A stretch of 64,000 bases of DNA, from the NCBI GenBank assembly GCA_027922465.2, contig BQMF02000056.1:558001-622000 (forward strand), in the 5' to 3' direction. Source of the stretch: Turritopsis dohrnii. Taxonomy: Eukaryota; Cnidaria; Hydrozoa; Anthoathecata; Oceaniidae. Both the position numbers and the translations under genes were made by a program. Shown piece by piece: positions 1 to 11,886 of the stretch (its first letter is position 1; every line of letters begins with the position of its first letter). The notes beneath the pieces are model-generated. The model did not search any database. It saw only the letters and a list, made by a program, of their open reading frames with translations, and had not been told where the DNA came from.

Positions 1-24
1 AATCTGTATACATACGTACTTATA

Positions 25-473
25 CAGTACAACCCCGTTAAGTCGCACTCTCAAAGGTCCGAAAAAATCGATCTGACTTAACGGGAGTCTGACTTGTCGG
101 AGCTTCATCTTAAGTCAGAGTCTACTTATTTAGTCTGACTTATCGAGGATATTCAAAAAAGTGACAAAGGAAATAGAAAACAATTATATTTTAATTTTTA
201 TACATATTTTTCTATTCGTGGTTCTAGTTTACAATTTCCGTTTTGACGTCATTGTTTTCAAAAGAACTTGAAGTTTCAATCTGCACACAAATACAATGCA
301 TTGTTTTGATTTCAAAATATTCCTTTCGAACTTTTGGCGTTCGGAACTCAAAAAAGTCCGACTTAAACGGTGTTTTGTAGCTGAAGGGACCGAAGAAAAC
401 AGTCCGACTTAATGAAAAGTCCGACTTAAACGGTGACCGACTTAATGGTGTCCGACTTAACGGGGTTGTACTT
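25..473. mobile_element. pogo/Tigger-like MITE, TA target duplication
   Basis: The two ends are inverted copies: the left starts AGTACAACCCCGTTAAGTCG at 26 and the right is its exact reverse complement at 453-472. A TA flanks each side (23-24 and 474-475), and the left tip reads CAG, as in pogo/Tigger elements. The interior is non-coding and carries extra copies of the GACTTAA motif near both ends. It lies in an IFT70 intron, about 12 bp past a splice donor. Confidence 0.8.
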
Positions 474-494
474 TATAAACTAGCGCAAACAAAC

Positions 495-3400
495 CTCTTC
501 ATTCGCGCTCGTCATGATGTAGGAGACACACAAGTTGGCTAACACAATGGCGCTCACACTTAGAATCTATAAATAACCACATGAAACATTATTCTACTAC
601 TAGAGAAACGAAGGAAACCTCTGCGAAGGAGAGTCTTACATTATCATAGTGTTTCTTCACCACTGGTTCATAAAAACCGATAGCTTCTTTGTATTTGTTT
701 TCCTATGAAAACAAGAACATATTGAAATTAACCCATCAACATAAAGTTTGGTAAATAAGTTGGTAAATAGTCAATAGGTAGAAGCAAAACCTGCATAAAC
801 AAGACGTGCGCCACATTTAGTTTCCAGATCTCGTGTTCGTTACAAAACTCCACCGATTTTCTAAATATCTAAAAGTAACCATGTTATTACAATCATTACA
901 TGTAACATGCACACAAATCCTTCAAGCTTTCAGCCTCGATTCTGTGTTAGTCACCTAATTGATATACCTAACTGAACGAGTGGCAAACACTTCCTCATGT
1001 CGGGATTCCTCTTTAACCTCCAAAGACATGTGATTTTACGACACGAAATACTGGATCGAAATTAGGGACCAAGTTGGAAAATCACAATGGTAGGCTATTA
1101 CGCTCAATAGATGTAATAACCACCTCTCGGTATTCAACTCTCGCTTCTATTAAGCCACGCCCCTCTTAAGAGAACAGGGTTGGTCTCGAAGAATTGTCAC
1201 ATCCTCAATATGTTTGAAAAAAACAATCATTCAATATAAGATATGCCGCTTTCACGCCGAATCAAAATTGAGGTTCAGGACCAAAATTAACGGTCGGTTA
1301 ACGGTCAATGACCGGAAGAAAAATACGTTTGATCGGCAGAAAACGGCTCTCCTGATCATTTTGCCAGACAGAATTTACTCACACAAACAATACATTCCAG
1401 TGAACGATATCGTCAAAGAGTCACTGCGATGAAGAGCATTTTTATTGAAACAGTGTGCAATAAAAACGCACTCCATCGCAGTGATTATATTCAATTTAAG
1501 GCGATTACGTCACCTTCTGCTGCCTAAACTAAAAAAATCACAAGTTCATTTTTGTGCACTATTTGAAACAGCTTTAAAAATGATGAAAGTCAGTCTTTGA
1601 ATTTTTAAAAAATCATTTTTCGTTCCCGAGATATTGCCGTTTAAAGGTTTTCTTCGAAACATGATCTCCATGGCAACGTGACATCACAACGTTCAAGAAG
1701 ATATTGCTGACATATAAATATGTGAATAACTCAGAATGTTTTAATGATATATTGTTAGAACATTGCATGTAGAGTGGTAAATAACTGCAGTTGTGAAAAT
1801 AGCAAAGAATTTTTTTGCCATTCCTACTCCCGCTCGGTTCCAGGTCTCTATTATTTTTTTCGGACAAAGCTATATATCAGCATCCGATACTGTTACTATG
1901 CCGAATTTCGCTTTAACTTACGTCCAGTGAAAACTGTTCCATTTTCTAAAATTTATTTTCTCTTACCTCAGCAGATCTCCATTTATAGTTTTGTCAACAA
2001 AAAACAGAAGAGGCCTGGAAACAAGTAACTATGGCAACAATTATATTTAGTAATTCGATACCAGTAGGTGTTTGCCACTACACATACGAATTTATGGAAG
2101 TGTATCACTAATATTTCTTGAGTTATTTACATTTGTATGTCAGCGATTTCTTTTTGAACATTGTGATGTCACGTTGCCATGGAGATCAAGTAGAGATCAC
2201 TTTAAATGGCAATATCTCGGGATCGAAAAATGATTTTTTGAAAATTCAAGAACTGACTTTCATCATTTTTAAAATTCTTCCAAATGGTACAAAAAAAATA
2301 AATTTTGATTTTTTGAGTCACAAAAAGTCGCCAGCACAAATTGTCGCGAGAAAATTCTCTCGACTTTGGCGACATTTTGAGTACGCGACATTTTTCTTTT
2401 TTAGGATTCGCGACTTTTAAATATTTTCACAAAAAATATCTCACAAGTCTTCAGTTATTTTTTCTCATTTCCGGAAAGGTGAACCCTGAAAAATTTCATA
2501 ATAGACCGGCAGAAATTTAATTTTGCCGGTCAGCTTGCCCAGGGAGTTTTTTCGTGATATTTAGCCGTGTAGTTAGAGGAGATTCTGACATATAATAGAC
2601 CATTCCCGAATTTCTGTTTAAACAATAATGCAGAAATTCTGTTCTATTCTCACTCTCACCTTTTCTACTGCTTGGTAGTTTTCCCTGTCCCAGTATATTT
2701 TTGCTTGTGCCATTAACACAGGTATGTATCTAAAAGAAAATTGGAGATGCATCATCTGAATGCTTTTATTTGACAGTTGGAAAAAACAACCCGACACATA
2801 AACAGAACCATCACTGACTTTTCAAGAGCGTCATCATAATCGTTAACGGCTTTTTTGACGGCTTCGTCGTCATGGTTCTGTCGTGATTCCTGAACCTGCA
2901 CGGAAATAACAACAACAAAAATCGTTAAAACTCATCGGAGATTGAAGAGCAAGAAGACAGATGTTAGAGTCGTCGTCATCAAACACATTCCAGTGAACAA
3001 AATCGTTAAAACTCATCGGAGATTGAAGAGCAAGAAGACAGATGTTAGAGTCGTCGTCATCAAACACATTCCAGTGAAGAAAATCGTTAAAACTCATCGG
3101 AGATTGAAGAGCAAGAAGACAGATGTTAGAGTCGTCGTCATCAAACACATTCCAGTGAACAAAATCGTTAAAAAGTCACTGTGATGAAGAACATTTTTAT
3201 TGAAATACTGTGTATATTTCTATAGAAATGCACTCCTTCTCAGCGATTATTCAAAACATTTGCACACTGGAATCCTCCATACAACGAACTCTCCATATAC
3301 ATAACTCAACAAATAACAAGCTCTTCATATAACGAGCTTTGCTCTGTGTTTCTAGAGTACAAGAGTACAAAACGAAAGTGAAAGTACATACTTGTTTCGT

Positions 3401-6400
3401 CAACTTGCGCAGTGTTTCGGTATGTTGGACTGCCATATCGTCAAATTTTCGAAACGCCTGTAGAATCAAATTCAACATGAAGTCATTGAAGACAACGAAA
3501 GGACGATAAAACAAGATGATGAAGAGCTGCACAGGTGACTCACCTCCTCCTGGGATGTTTGCTGTGTAATGACTGAGTCAAGATACTGATACATATACTA
3601 AAAGAGACAAAACGACAACTTGATAACACAAACAGAATTTTCATCCTTGCCAAAACATACTAATCATGCAGTTCATGGGACTGGGTTCAAACATTAGACT
3701 TGTGTCTTGTGTCTGGGATAAGTGTGGGTAAGGTTCGAGCTTACCCTCATTTTGATCAAATAATTCTATAGAATTTTCTCTTTTTAGCGCCCCCCTCTTT
3801 TTAGCACTCCCCTCTAATAAGCATCCCCCTTAATTCGAAAATAATTTTATAAGTGCCCCCTTCTAATAAGCGCTCGGGCCCTTTTAGAGTTACAATAATA
3901 TGTTCAAAATCATAAATAAGCGCCTGGCGCTTTAGCCGTCAATTTTAATTTTACCTTGACAAAAGCATTATTGGACATATTTTGAAAGAAAAACACAAAG
4001 TTTTCAAAAACTCGATTTCAAAAAGGTTTTCCAACAGATATGAGGAGAACCGGAAGCTTCTTTATTGAAATGAACTCATATCGATAAGTATAATATAAAC
4101 AGCTTGGCTATCCATCCAGTCAACGCTTCATTATCTCATTATGAAACACCACAGTCATATGTTGGGTAAACGAGGCATTACTTACCGGTGTGAGGTATTT
4201 ATAAGTCAGGTGGGCATTTTCAGCAAGAACATCTGCCGCCAGGTCACAGTACTGAAAAAAATATGGTAGCTCAGATGTGACATGAAAGAAAATGTTGAGT
4301 ACTCAAACAGGCTAGTGAAGGTGCCCTGGTATCTGTTACTATGGCATCTGTTACTATGGCATCTGTTACCATGGCATCTGCTACTATGGTATCTGCTACT
4401 ATGGTGTCTGTTACTATAGTATCTGTCAGTTTTACAAATTAAAATGACCATGCAGCTACAAGCCATTTTCATCCTAGTCCATAAATATCAATTCGAAAAT
4501 CTGCTATTTAATTTTCTTTAGTGTCTTGCGTCGCCATTGACAAACATTTTTTATTTACCATCTGAACTGCAATTAATAATATGAGTACACACCTGATGCT
4601 TGCAATACAAAAGAAGAAGATTTCCAAATGTAGCTAGAAGGGAAAGAACGACAAAGAAATCTTTACTAAGTCCAAGTTTATAATGATTTTGTATTTCAAA
4701 CTATACTCACAAGGAGGAAATGGATTTTGTTGCAGAAGGAACTGAAACTTCTCAAATCCCTGAAAGAAATCAGAAAAATCTGGGATGAATTTGTCAGCCT
4801 TTACAGCTACATAATGAGCTTTTACCCGCTATCACAAAAAGTGACAGGTGGTGTATTTTATTTATAACAGTTCTTACACTTAAAATCTTGCCAATTATAT
4901 GCCAGTGGGCAAATTTGTTGAAAATCACTGCAAAGGTGTGCATTTTTATAGAAATATACATACTATTTTAATGGAAATGCTCTTCATCACAGTGGTTTTT
5001 CGACAATTTTTCCTACTGGGTTGCTGCATGCCTACACATTACTCCCTCAGTCAAAATAAATCAATAAACAATGTTCAATTTAACGACACGATTGAATCAT
5101 TCTACCATTACCTCAGTTGGATTTGACTCCATGTTCATCAATGCTTGATTATGTAACGTAACAGGATCTAATTCTTCTTCAGCACGAGGAGGCATATCAG
5201 TCAGTGCTTCTTGTGCTGCGTCATCTAAATAAAATCATATGATTTAGATTGTTGTTTCCTCAAAAGAACCAGCTACAAAAACATTATAACGAATGCATAC
5301 AGTTTTTGAGCTGATATTCGATGGCAGCCTTTAAGTTGAATGCTTCGATGAGAGCAGTTTCATGCAAAATCTACAGAAACAAATACAACAAAGAACCATT
5401 TTGAGATTTTACGTCACAACATATTTACCTTTTGAACATCGTAACCTGAAGACCATTTCATAAATAAATTGAGCAATAATGAACATGGTGTTTAATGAAT
5501 AGAATTTGTAACAAAATTGTATCTTGAAAATTTCAATTTCAAATTGAAATTATTGTTAATTTCTTTACGATAATATTTTGTATAAAAGATTGGACTGATC
5601 ACTTTAATAGAATGTACGAAATGAAACAGGTGTTTTCATTGTTTGGTTTGTTAATGAATACTTGAGCATAGTAAAATTATCATTAACCATTTAATGGTTG
5701 TCATTTTCTTTGAAAAATGTTATATGAATAGGTTCATTGGTCAATAAGTATTTTTTCCCAGGCAGTTTAAGTACATGCATAATAACTTTTAATGATATTT
5801 GCAGATCCCTTACTTTTGTATTTCCAACACTACGCACTTCAATTCCTTCCGTTGTCATGCCAACACTAAGTTCTAAAATGAAATCATACATCATTGATTG
5901 ACTTAGACAAGAAAGATATAGGTATAGACAAGATGAAATACTTTCTGAAGTTAAACTTGTTTCAACGATGAGATAAGTTTGAACACTTGGTGGTCTTTCA
6001 GCATAAATTTTACTGTATCAAATACACTATGTACATATCGGAGCACAAGTTTGACTGATAGATACAATGATGATAATGTGAAAAGAAAAAGTACCAGGAT
6101 GTTCACGAATTCCTCGTTCAATAATGTCTGCAATGTGCTTCAAAGCGGGTGCAAAATGCTTTTGTTTATAAAAACAAAGAGCAATGTTGTATGATAGGTC
6201 TAAAATATGAAATCACATTCTAAGATGAAACCTTCAATTATATTACAGGACCAACACAATAACCAGCATATTATCTCTGAATTAACATTTCCATTGACTG
6301 AATGTTGTGACATTAAAAAGTTACAGTTTGTGCACATATGAGCATTTCGACTTTCGGAAAATCACTAAAATACCACATTCTTCAGTGGTTCTCAAATATG

Positions 6401-8647
6401 TTTATTTATTTTTATTTTTTATTTATTTGTTATTGTTTTACGTGGCTAGCCTCACTCAGTTGCTATTGCATCTGCTTTCCAGGAGGGGCTTTCCCAATTT
6501 CCCTCACATGGCATGGGTCGACCCAGTGCCATGGTACATTCACTCACGCATGACGAATTGCTTCCATGTGATTAATTCATTCAGCCTACATGTTAAAAAT
6601 GTCCAAACTAAAACGGTTGTGTTATCTTCATCTTGTCAAATGACAATACACCAACATTACATACATCACTACATACTTTTTTGTGAAGAACAATATTTCT
6701 TAAGAACATGAGACTTAGACAGAAGAACAAAACAAAACCTTCTTTTAAAATAATGCAAAATGCAAATTCTGTAGTAATTATCTCCGTTCAGCTACCGAAA
6801 AAAGGTTTAAAGTAGATTATTTTCAGAAGTTTTAATTCGGCTGAAAAAAAAGTTTGCAAAACATGACCAGCTAGCCTCACATCAGAGTTACAGGTCCACA
6901 TAAAAAGGTGGTCACATACTAACAAGGTCTCAGCAGTTCAAGAGAGTCAAGTTTACTGCTTCTTCATTAAAGCAATGTAAACTTTAATTCGATAATCTTT
7001 GCTGTCAAAACATACCGGCTTGATATCCAAGAATATTCATTGCGTTCATAAATTTTTGACATGCCTCCTGATATCTCTCTTCCTAAAAGAACATTGCCAG
7101 CAAAACATTCAGGAAATAATCCAGGAAAGAGAAAACGAGGACGGATAATATATTGATATGATACCGGAACATTTTCGCAAAATCTTGTAAACACATTCAA
7201 AAAGGGGAATTATGCAGATTGAGTTTGCTTAAAAATCCAGAAAAGGAAAAGGAGAACAAATTCTACGGACTAGACATTATTTTAACGCAGTGACTTTTTC
7301 GATGATTTTATCCACCGCCGTGTGAAAGCATTTCATACCTTATATAGCAAACAACCAAAGTTTACTTCAGTATCTGGATCATCACTTGGAATTTGTTCAA
7401 CTAAACTCTAAAAAGACCATCTATTGAAAAAACACTGGTAGCAAGTTTAGAAAAAAGACAGAAAATATCAAAATGGTACCTTAGCTCCTTGTACATCATC
7501 TTCACTATACTTGATAGCAGCTTGCAGCTTCAATACCTAAAGCAGTACAAGAGTTGCAAAGGAACATAAAATTTTTCAATTCAAGTAAAAATTGGAAAGT
7601 AGTTATTCAAAAAAGAATCTTACGCTTTCATGTAAACTTTGATTTTCAACTTGATATGTGGCTTTCATTGCATCTTGAAATGCAAAAGCTTTATATAAAG
7701 CCTACAATTAAAGAACAAACATAAACACATATAAGTTCAGATCAGGAATCCAAAATGGTTGTAAGACCATACAAGATTATATACCTGTGCATAATATAAT
7801 TTGTACTCCTCTACTTCTGGAAATGACTTTGTCAGTTCAGAGTAACTAAGAAGAAAAGTAAAATGTGCTAAAACGTTTTGTTTACTTTGATCACAAGGAG
7901 AGTGATGGAACTTCTTCCATACCATTCAGCTGAATTTGCAAAATCTTGAATTTGATAGTAGCAATACCCAAGAAGAGATAGCGCTGCTCTTGACTAAACA
8001 GACAAAAAAAAAAGAGAAATAAAAGACCACTGGTTCCGCAACCGTAATTAACAAAACTCTAGTTCCTTGGGTTCTTACCATAACTCTCACTGTAATGCAA
8101 AGTTTAATATTCACCAAACTTCCAATACAAAAAAAAAAGAAAAAAGTTTTACCTTCGGATGCTTCTCTAATTCAGCTGATAATATGTGGATGACTTCAAC
8201 ATATTTCTGCTGCTTTATCTGTTCATACAAATACAAATAAATACATTATATCAAAATTCCAACTGAAGTTTTTTACAAGTAGGTAGTTGCATTTTTGAAT
8301 GTGATTGACAATAAAGTATTAAATTCCAGTTTAAGAAAAGAACAACAAGGATGGTGAAGTCAGGGGTGTAATTTCAAGTTGCAATGGCAAATGTTGTGAA
8401 ACAACACTTCTGTTGGTTATTTTCATCAGTCAGTATTAATGTTTGACACTAATCATCACTAATGTAGATGCATCATAATACATTCAGGAGAAAAACACTT
8501 TAGCATAACTAGTTAACAATTTATTATATGTTTTATAAAATGCTTGCAAATGATAAAACACAGAATGGATCCTTAAATATCATTACCAAAACAACATACC
8601 ATTCCATAAATGGTCATTGTAAATTCACCTTCTTTTACCATAGCCAT
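495..8647 (-). CDS. IFT70/TTC30: intraflagellar transport protein 70 (TTC30), 3' end cut by window edge
   Basis: TPR subunit of the IFT-B complex that carries cargo along ciliary microtubules. I joined 22 exons, all with GT-AG introns and consistent phase: 8600-8647, 8153-8218, 7923-7993, 7785-7845, 7624-7701, 7480-7536, 7339-7407, 7016-7082, 6095-6199, 5814-5872, 5301-5370, 5112-5224, 4711-4759, 4593-4633, 4186-4251, 3544-3597, 3392-3457, 2819-2895, 2660-2729, 791-868, 640-702, 495-566. They give 500 codons with no stop. Diagnostic segments include GEFT near the start, ALSLLGYCYYQIQDF, LKLQAAIKYS, VGMTTEGIEVRSVGNT, DMPPRAEEELDPVTLHNQAL, LLQQNPFPP, KLNVAHVLFMQ and YKEAIGFYEP, all characteristic of TTC30. 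The family is about 660 residues, so roughly 150 C-terminal residues lie left of the window. The start is the first ATG (M-A-M-V) before the conserved GEFT. Exons are small (41-113 bp), and introns hold several MITEs and tandem repeats. Confidence 0.97.
1393..1487. mobile_element. short hairpin repeat (family also at 3.2 and 4.9 kb)
   Basis: The left arm contains TCACTGCGATG and the right arm CATCGCAGTGA, a perfect 11-bp inverted pair around a T-rich loop. The same module (CATTCCAGTGAAC followed by TCACTG-GATGAAGA-CATTTTTATTGAAA) recurs at 3140-3253 and, diverged, at 4898-5030. This is a non-autonomous repeat in an IFT70 intron. Confidence 0.6.
1527..2318. mobile_element. long inverted-repeat element (MITE) in IFT70 intron
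   Basis: The arms at about 1527-1760 and 2085-2318 are inverted copies of roughly 230 bp. Shared blocks include TTTAAAAATGATGAAAGTCAGT and the ATCTCCATGGCAACGTGACATCA region, each paired with its reverse complement on the other side. No transposase is visible. It accounts for much of the 1.8-kb intron between the exons at 2660 and 868. Confidence 0.65.
2921..3173. repeat. 81-bp tandem repeat, about 3.1 copies
   Basis: Units beginning ATCGTTAAAACTCATCGGAG start at 2921, 3002 and 3083, with a partial fourth at 3164. The spacing is exactly 81 bp and the copies are nearly identical (one C/G change and small edge differences). Because 81 is a multiple of three, both strands show repetitive open frames of 27-residue units. 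These sit wholly inside an IFT70 intron and are artefacts of the period. The array borders the hairpin repeat at 3140-3253 and includes part of its end sequence. Confidence 0.9.
3140..3253. mobile_element. second copy of the short hairpin repeat
   Basis: It contains CATTCCAGTGAACAAAATCG, then AGTCACTGTGATGAAGAACA, matching the 1393-1487 copy, and ends CTCAGCGATTATTC in place of the paired arm. It abuts the 81-bp array. Confidence 0.55.
3775..3945. repeat. degenerate 'TAAGCGCCCC' MITE copy
   Basis: Repeated short blocks such as CTAATAAGCATCCCCC and CTAATAAGCGCTC match the termini of the intact element at 61820-62303. A similar remnant lies at 54590-54680. Confidence 0.5.
4331..4435. repeat. 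15-bp minisatellite
   Basis: The unit ATCTGTTACTATGGC recurs every 15 bp from 4331 through about 4421, in six to seven copies with point changes. It is intronic in IFT70, between the exons at 4593 and 4251. The repetitive open frame across it is a product of the period. Confidence 0.85.
4898..5030. mobile_element. third copy of the short hairpin repeat, with long arms
   Basis: The left arm CCAGTGGGCAAATTTGTTGA and the right arm ending TCGACAATTTTTCCTACTGG are imperfect inverted copies, and ATGCTCTTCATCACAGTG is the reverse complement of the block in the other copies. Intronic. Confidence 0.6.
6396..6566 (-). mobile_element. truncated SINE, related to 51.1-51.5 kb
   Basis: TATTGTTTTACGTGGCTAGCC, CAGTTGCTATTGCATCTGC and CAATTTCCCTCACATGGCATGGGTC match the complete copy at 51136-51477. 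The tRNA-like head is missing and an internal block of about 110 bp is absent. A (TTTA)-rich tail lies on the left. It sits in the 816-bp IFT70 intron. Confidence 0.7.
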
Positions 8648-10354
8648 TGCTTTTAAAGTTTCCTTTTTACTGAATAATATGCAGCAATAGAATATAATTA
8701 ATCCTTTAATCTATAATGTAAAAAGTTTCCTTTTTTTTAGCTTTCTTTGTCAAACTTTACCCAATAAAGATTTTCCTACTAGCAATATATAGCATCTTTG
8801 TGGCCATGATGGTGATGTCAGGATTGTGATGTTTAAAGTCATCTAAAAGTTCTCCAAGGATGATTACAACTACGTACTTATCATGGTTGAGGTAATCTGA
8901 GACAAAAACACATGAATCGTGCTTTCGTTCAATTTCTTTTAAAATGAACCATAGCAGTAAACAAAGTATATACAAGATTGATGATCCCAATGGGCACTTT
9001 GGATTTCATCCTGTGAAACAAATTGATAGTTTTCACTTAAGTCAAAATGTACTAAGATTGAATCCTAACTTAAATTTTCTTTCCTTTCCTTGAAGGATAC
9101 AGATCGGCAGTTTTTGACATAATCATGTAAGAGAATCAATTAGGTCCAAAATTTCTGACAATGTTCTTTTCATGTTAACCTTTTCAAGACGCCCACTCTT
9201 TTCACTGGTTTGCCATTGTTGGTAATCTATCAAAGAATGACCTTCGCCTTGAAGCTTATCATTCCTGAGCTTCTACCACAAGAAGTGCAATTCTGCAGCA
9301 TGCATGCTCTCTTTTTTGTGTCACAAATCAGAAAAGCAGCTGAGAGATGTTACCAGAAGTCTCATAATTCATGATAGATATGTAAGCAAGAAATGACAGG
9401 AGTTTCTGATGTCAGCATTATATGATCCGGCTTGAGTAAAAGGAAGTTTTACCAAGCCTTATCTATTGGTTGAATTGTTTAAGCTTTGCCTTTGACCACT
9501 CAAGTCCAGGAGCAATTTGATTGGGCCAATTTTACCTTTGGTGACTTGTGTTTCAGAAAGTCTTACAACATAATTAATAAAAATGTTGTAACATTTCCCT
9601 GAAAACAGGACAATTCATGCAGTTTAGCATGTATTCCTTCACCTGATGAGCAACCACAAAAAGCCAAAAATGGTATCTGAAGTAGAAATGAACTTTTTTT
9701 ATCTCCTTATTCCTCAGCAGTAACATGAAAATTTTGTAAAATTGACTGGTGAGAATTTTCCATGTTTAAATGGTCCAACACCAGAACAACTAATCGTGAG
9801 TGACACTACGCTGTGAGTGACACTACAGATTTTAAAGTACTGATACAAGCAACACTAAAGGAAGATTTCATTCCTTGGTAAGGGTTACACTCTCTAGGTA
9901 CCAATGGCTATTTACACATATGGTTCATTTATAAAGTTCTGCTCACTAACTCATGTAGGTCACAACGTTTCTACCTAAAACACGAGTGACACTACAATGA
10001 AAATATACTCGTACTTAGGACTGAATATCTCATATATATATGATTTACCTTCATCCAAATTTTTTGCATGGAAAGTACCCTATTGGTGATTTTGAATTTA
10101 AAAAAACTAAACATGTCACTTTTGTGTTAAACATTGGTCACAAAGCTTTCATGAAAATTTGTCAAAGTAATTTTTCTCAAAGCGCTCTACTTTAGTACTG
10201 GCTTTCAAACATACAGTAAAGGTTTCTGTCTTTTTATGACTGATTTTGAACCTTTAATATGTTACTTTTCAATGTAAAAAAAATCAAATCCATATTATAA
10301 TGCAATATTTTTTTCATCTTCTCATATATATTTCATCACTCTATTGCCTGTATC
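8648..10354. other. IFT70 upstream intergenic region
   Basis: I see no credible gene. The motif GAGTGACACTAC occurs three times (near 9791, 9808 and 9983). A minus-strand open frame at 8757-8990 has no recognisable feature. The IFT70 promoter should lie in the first few hundred bases, but no clear box stands out. Confidence 0.5.
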
Positions 10355-10800
10355 GAGGACCGCAAAAAACCTCAGTCATTGCTATTCGTTCTCGAGATAT
10401 TTGCCCAAAAATATCACATTTGATTGGGAATACAATGGTTGCCCATGGTGACAAAAAAACTGATCACTGATCTGGTGTCACCACCACCACACACGACATT
10501 CAACCACAATTATATAATCTTATAACACTGATTCGCAATCGTGTGCAACACATTTAACTTAGAGAGTGTTGTGTTTTTTAAAATTTACGGTCAAAATCTT
10601 CAATCGTGGTCATTTTTTTGTTAGACCATTGATAATTGACGATAAGTATAATAGCACGCGGCGTGACATCAGTTATTTTTATCACATCATGGGGGAATCA
10701 TTACATTGCATCCCCAATCGAACGCAACGTTTTTGGGGAAATATCTCGAGAACCAATAAGGATAACTGATGTTGGGGTCGGTGATACGGGTGATGAGGTG
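10355..10800. mobile_element. inverted-repeat MITE with 'CTCGAGATATTT' arms
   Basis: The left arm (about 10370-10490) has GTTCTCGAGATATTTGCCC and GATTGGGAATACAATGG. The right arm (about 10670-10780) carries the reverse complements GGGGAAATATCTCGAGAAC and CATTGCATCCCCAATCG. The centre is AT-rich and non-coding. Confidence 0.65.
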
Positions 10801-11016
10801 ACGCAACATTTGGGCCTAAATTTTATTTGGTATATACTGCGGATATGACGTCATTCAAATCTTTGATCGACGATATCTCTACAACGGTTGATCGTAGCAA
10901 AACGATCCCATACACTTTTTTGATCAGCTTTTCGAGCTCACAACAACAGGCAGGGAACACTTTCCAGTCACGATTTTGTGATTTAATTTTTCGTCACCTA
11001 TTTTCGACCTATTTTT

Positions 11017-11886
11017 TTAGGTTACACATGTGTTTCACTTCACTTCACTTCGGGTATATTTAAATTCGCTTTCACTTCGGGTCAAAAGTTAATTTTGCAA
11101 CTTGCAGCATGATAAACATAAAAGATTTGTCTCAACTTATATTTTCTCTTTTTCAAAAAACAGAGGAAAAAAATGAACGAGCGTAAGCAGTTAACTCTTT
11201 TGATCTGATGTATATCGAGCATCTTAACCACCACTTTGCTGTTATTACAACTTCAAGCAGTTATAGCCTTTAAGATCGTCCAGCACCGAAGTCACCTTCG
11301 TGATTTTCAAAATGAAGCAATAACGCTCCTAGTTTCCAAAGAATAACAATGTTAAAAATGGTTTATATTTGGGAAAAAAAAGAAAATGCTTACAATTTTG
11401 TAATGTCAGACATTTTCAACACTTTCCAAAGGGATATTGCGAAAATGACTTTCTCTTTAAAAACATGATATCATCATTTTCTGTACATTTTTCTTTTCAT
11501 AAAACATACATCAAGTTGCAAGATTACTTTTCACTTCGGTTTATACACAAATATTGGGGCGCTATTCCTTTTCGCACCCCCCTGCCATATTTTTTTACTA
11601 GTTGGCTCTTCATCACGGAGATAAAAATAACCCTAATCCTAAGCCTTACCCTAACCCTGACCCTAACCCTGACCCTGGACGGAGAGTAGGGGGTGCGAAA
11701 AGGAAATAGCACCCAAATATTTTGGGATACACGTGTTTTTCATGCCGGCGCGTGAGATTTCACTTCTGTCTTTTTGACGGAAGTGAAATTAGACCGGCGT
11801 GAAATTTCACTTCACCTAGAACGTGTAAACAACATGTGGCGTTTCTGAGGAGACCGAAGTGAGATCGTACGTGTAACCACCCCCTA
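11017..11886. mobile_element. inverted-repeat element with TTCACTTC blocks
   Basis: The left end TTTTTAGGTTACACATGTG and the right end CGTACGTGTAACCACCCCCTAAA are imperfect inverted copies. Inner blocks on both sides repeat TTTCACTTCGG. A smaller inverted-repeat element (11549-11721) lies inside. No transposase was found. Confidence 0.5.
11549..11721. repeat. small inverted-repeat element enclosing telomere-like repeats
   Basis: The arms AAATATTGGGGCGCTATTCC and, on the right, GGAAATAGCACCCAAATATT pair in inverted orientation, each next to a CTTTTCGCACCCCC block. Between them, 11629-11677 reads CCCTAA/CCCTGA-type hexamers (for example CCCTAACCCTGACCCTAACC), the C-strand form of TTAGGG with a regular A/G change. 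Confidence 0.75.

Noticed and set aside
2870..3184. Repetitive 27-residue open frames on both strands as a repeat-protein gene
   Set aside because: They are wholly explained by the 81-bp tandem array inside an IFT70 intron, and the flanking exons splice over them.
4331..4435. CRISPR array (regular short repeats)
   Set aside because: The 15-bp units are contiguous with no spacers, and the DNA is clearly an animal nuclear intron.
4206..4472. His/Ser/Arg-repeat minus-strand ORF
   Set aside because: It is translation of a 15-bp minisatellite running through an intron into an IFT70 exon in a different frame.
8757..8990. 77-codon minus-strand ORF upstream of IFT70 as an extra N-terminal exon
   Set aside because: The conserved IFT70 start with GEFT lies at 8647, and the ORF has no family similarity or matching donor.
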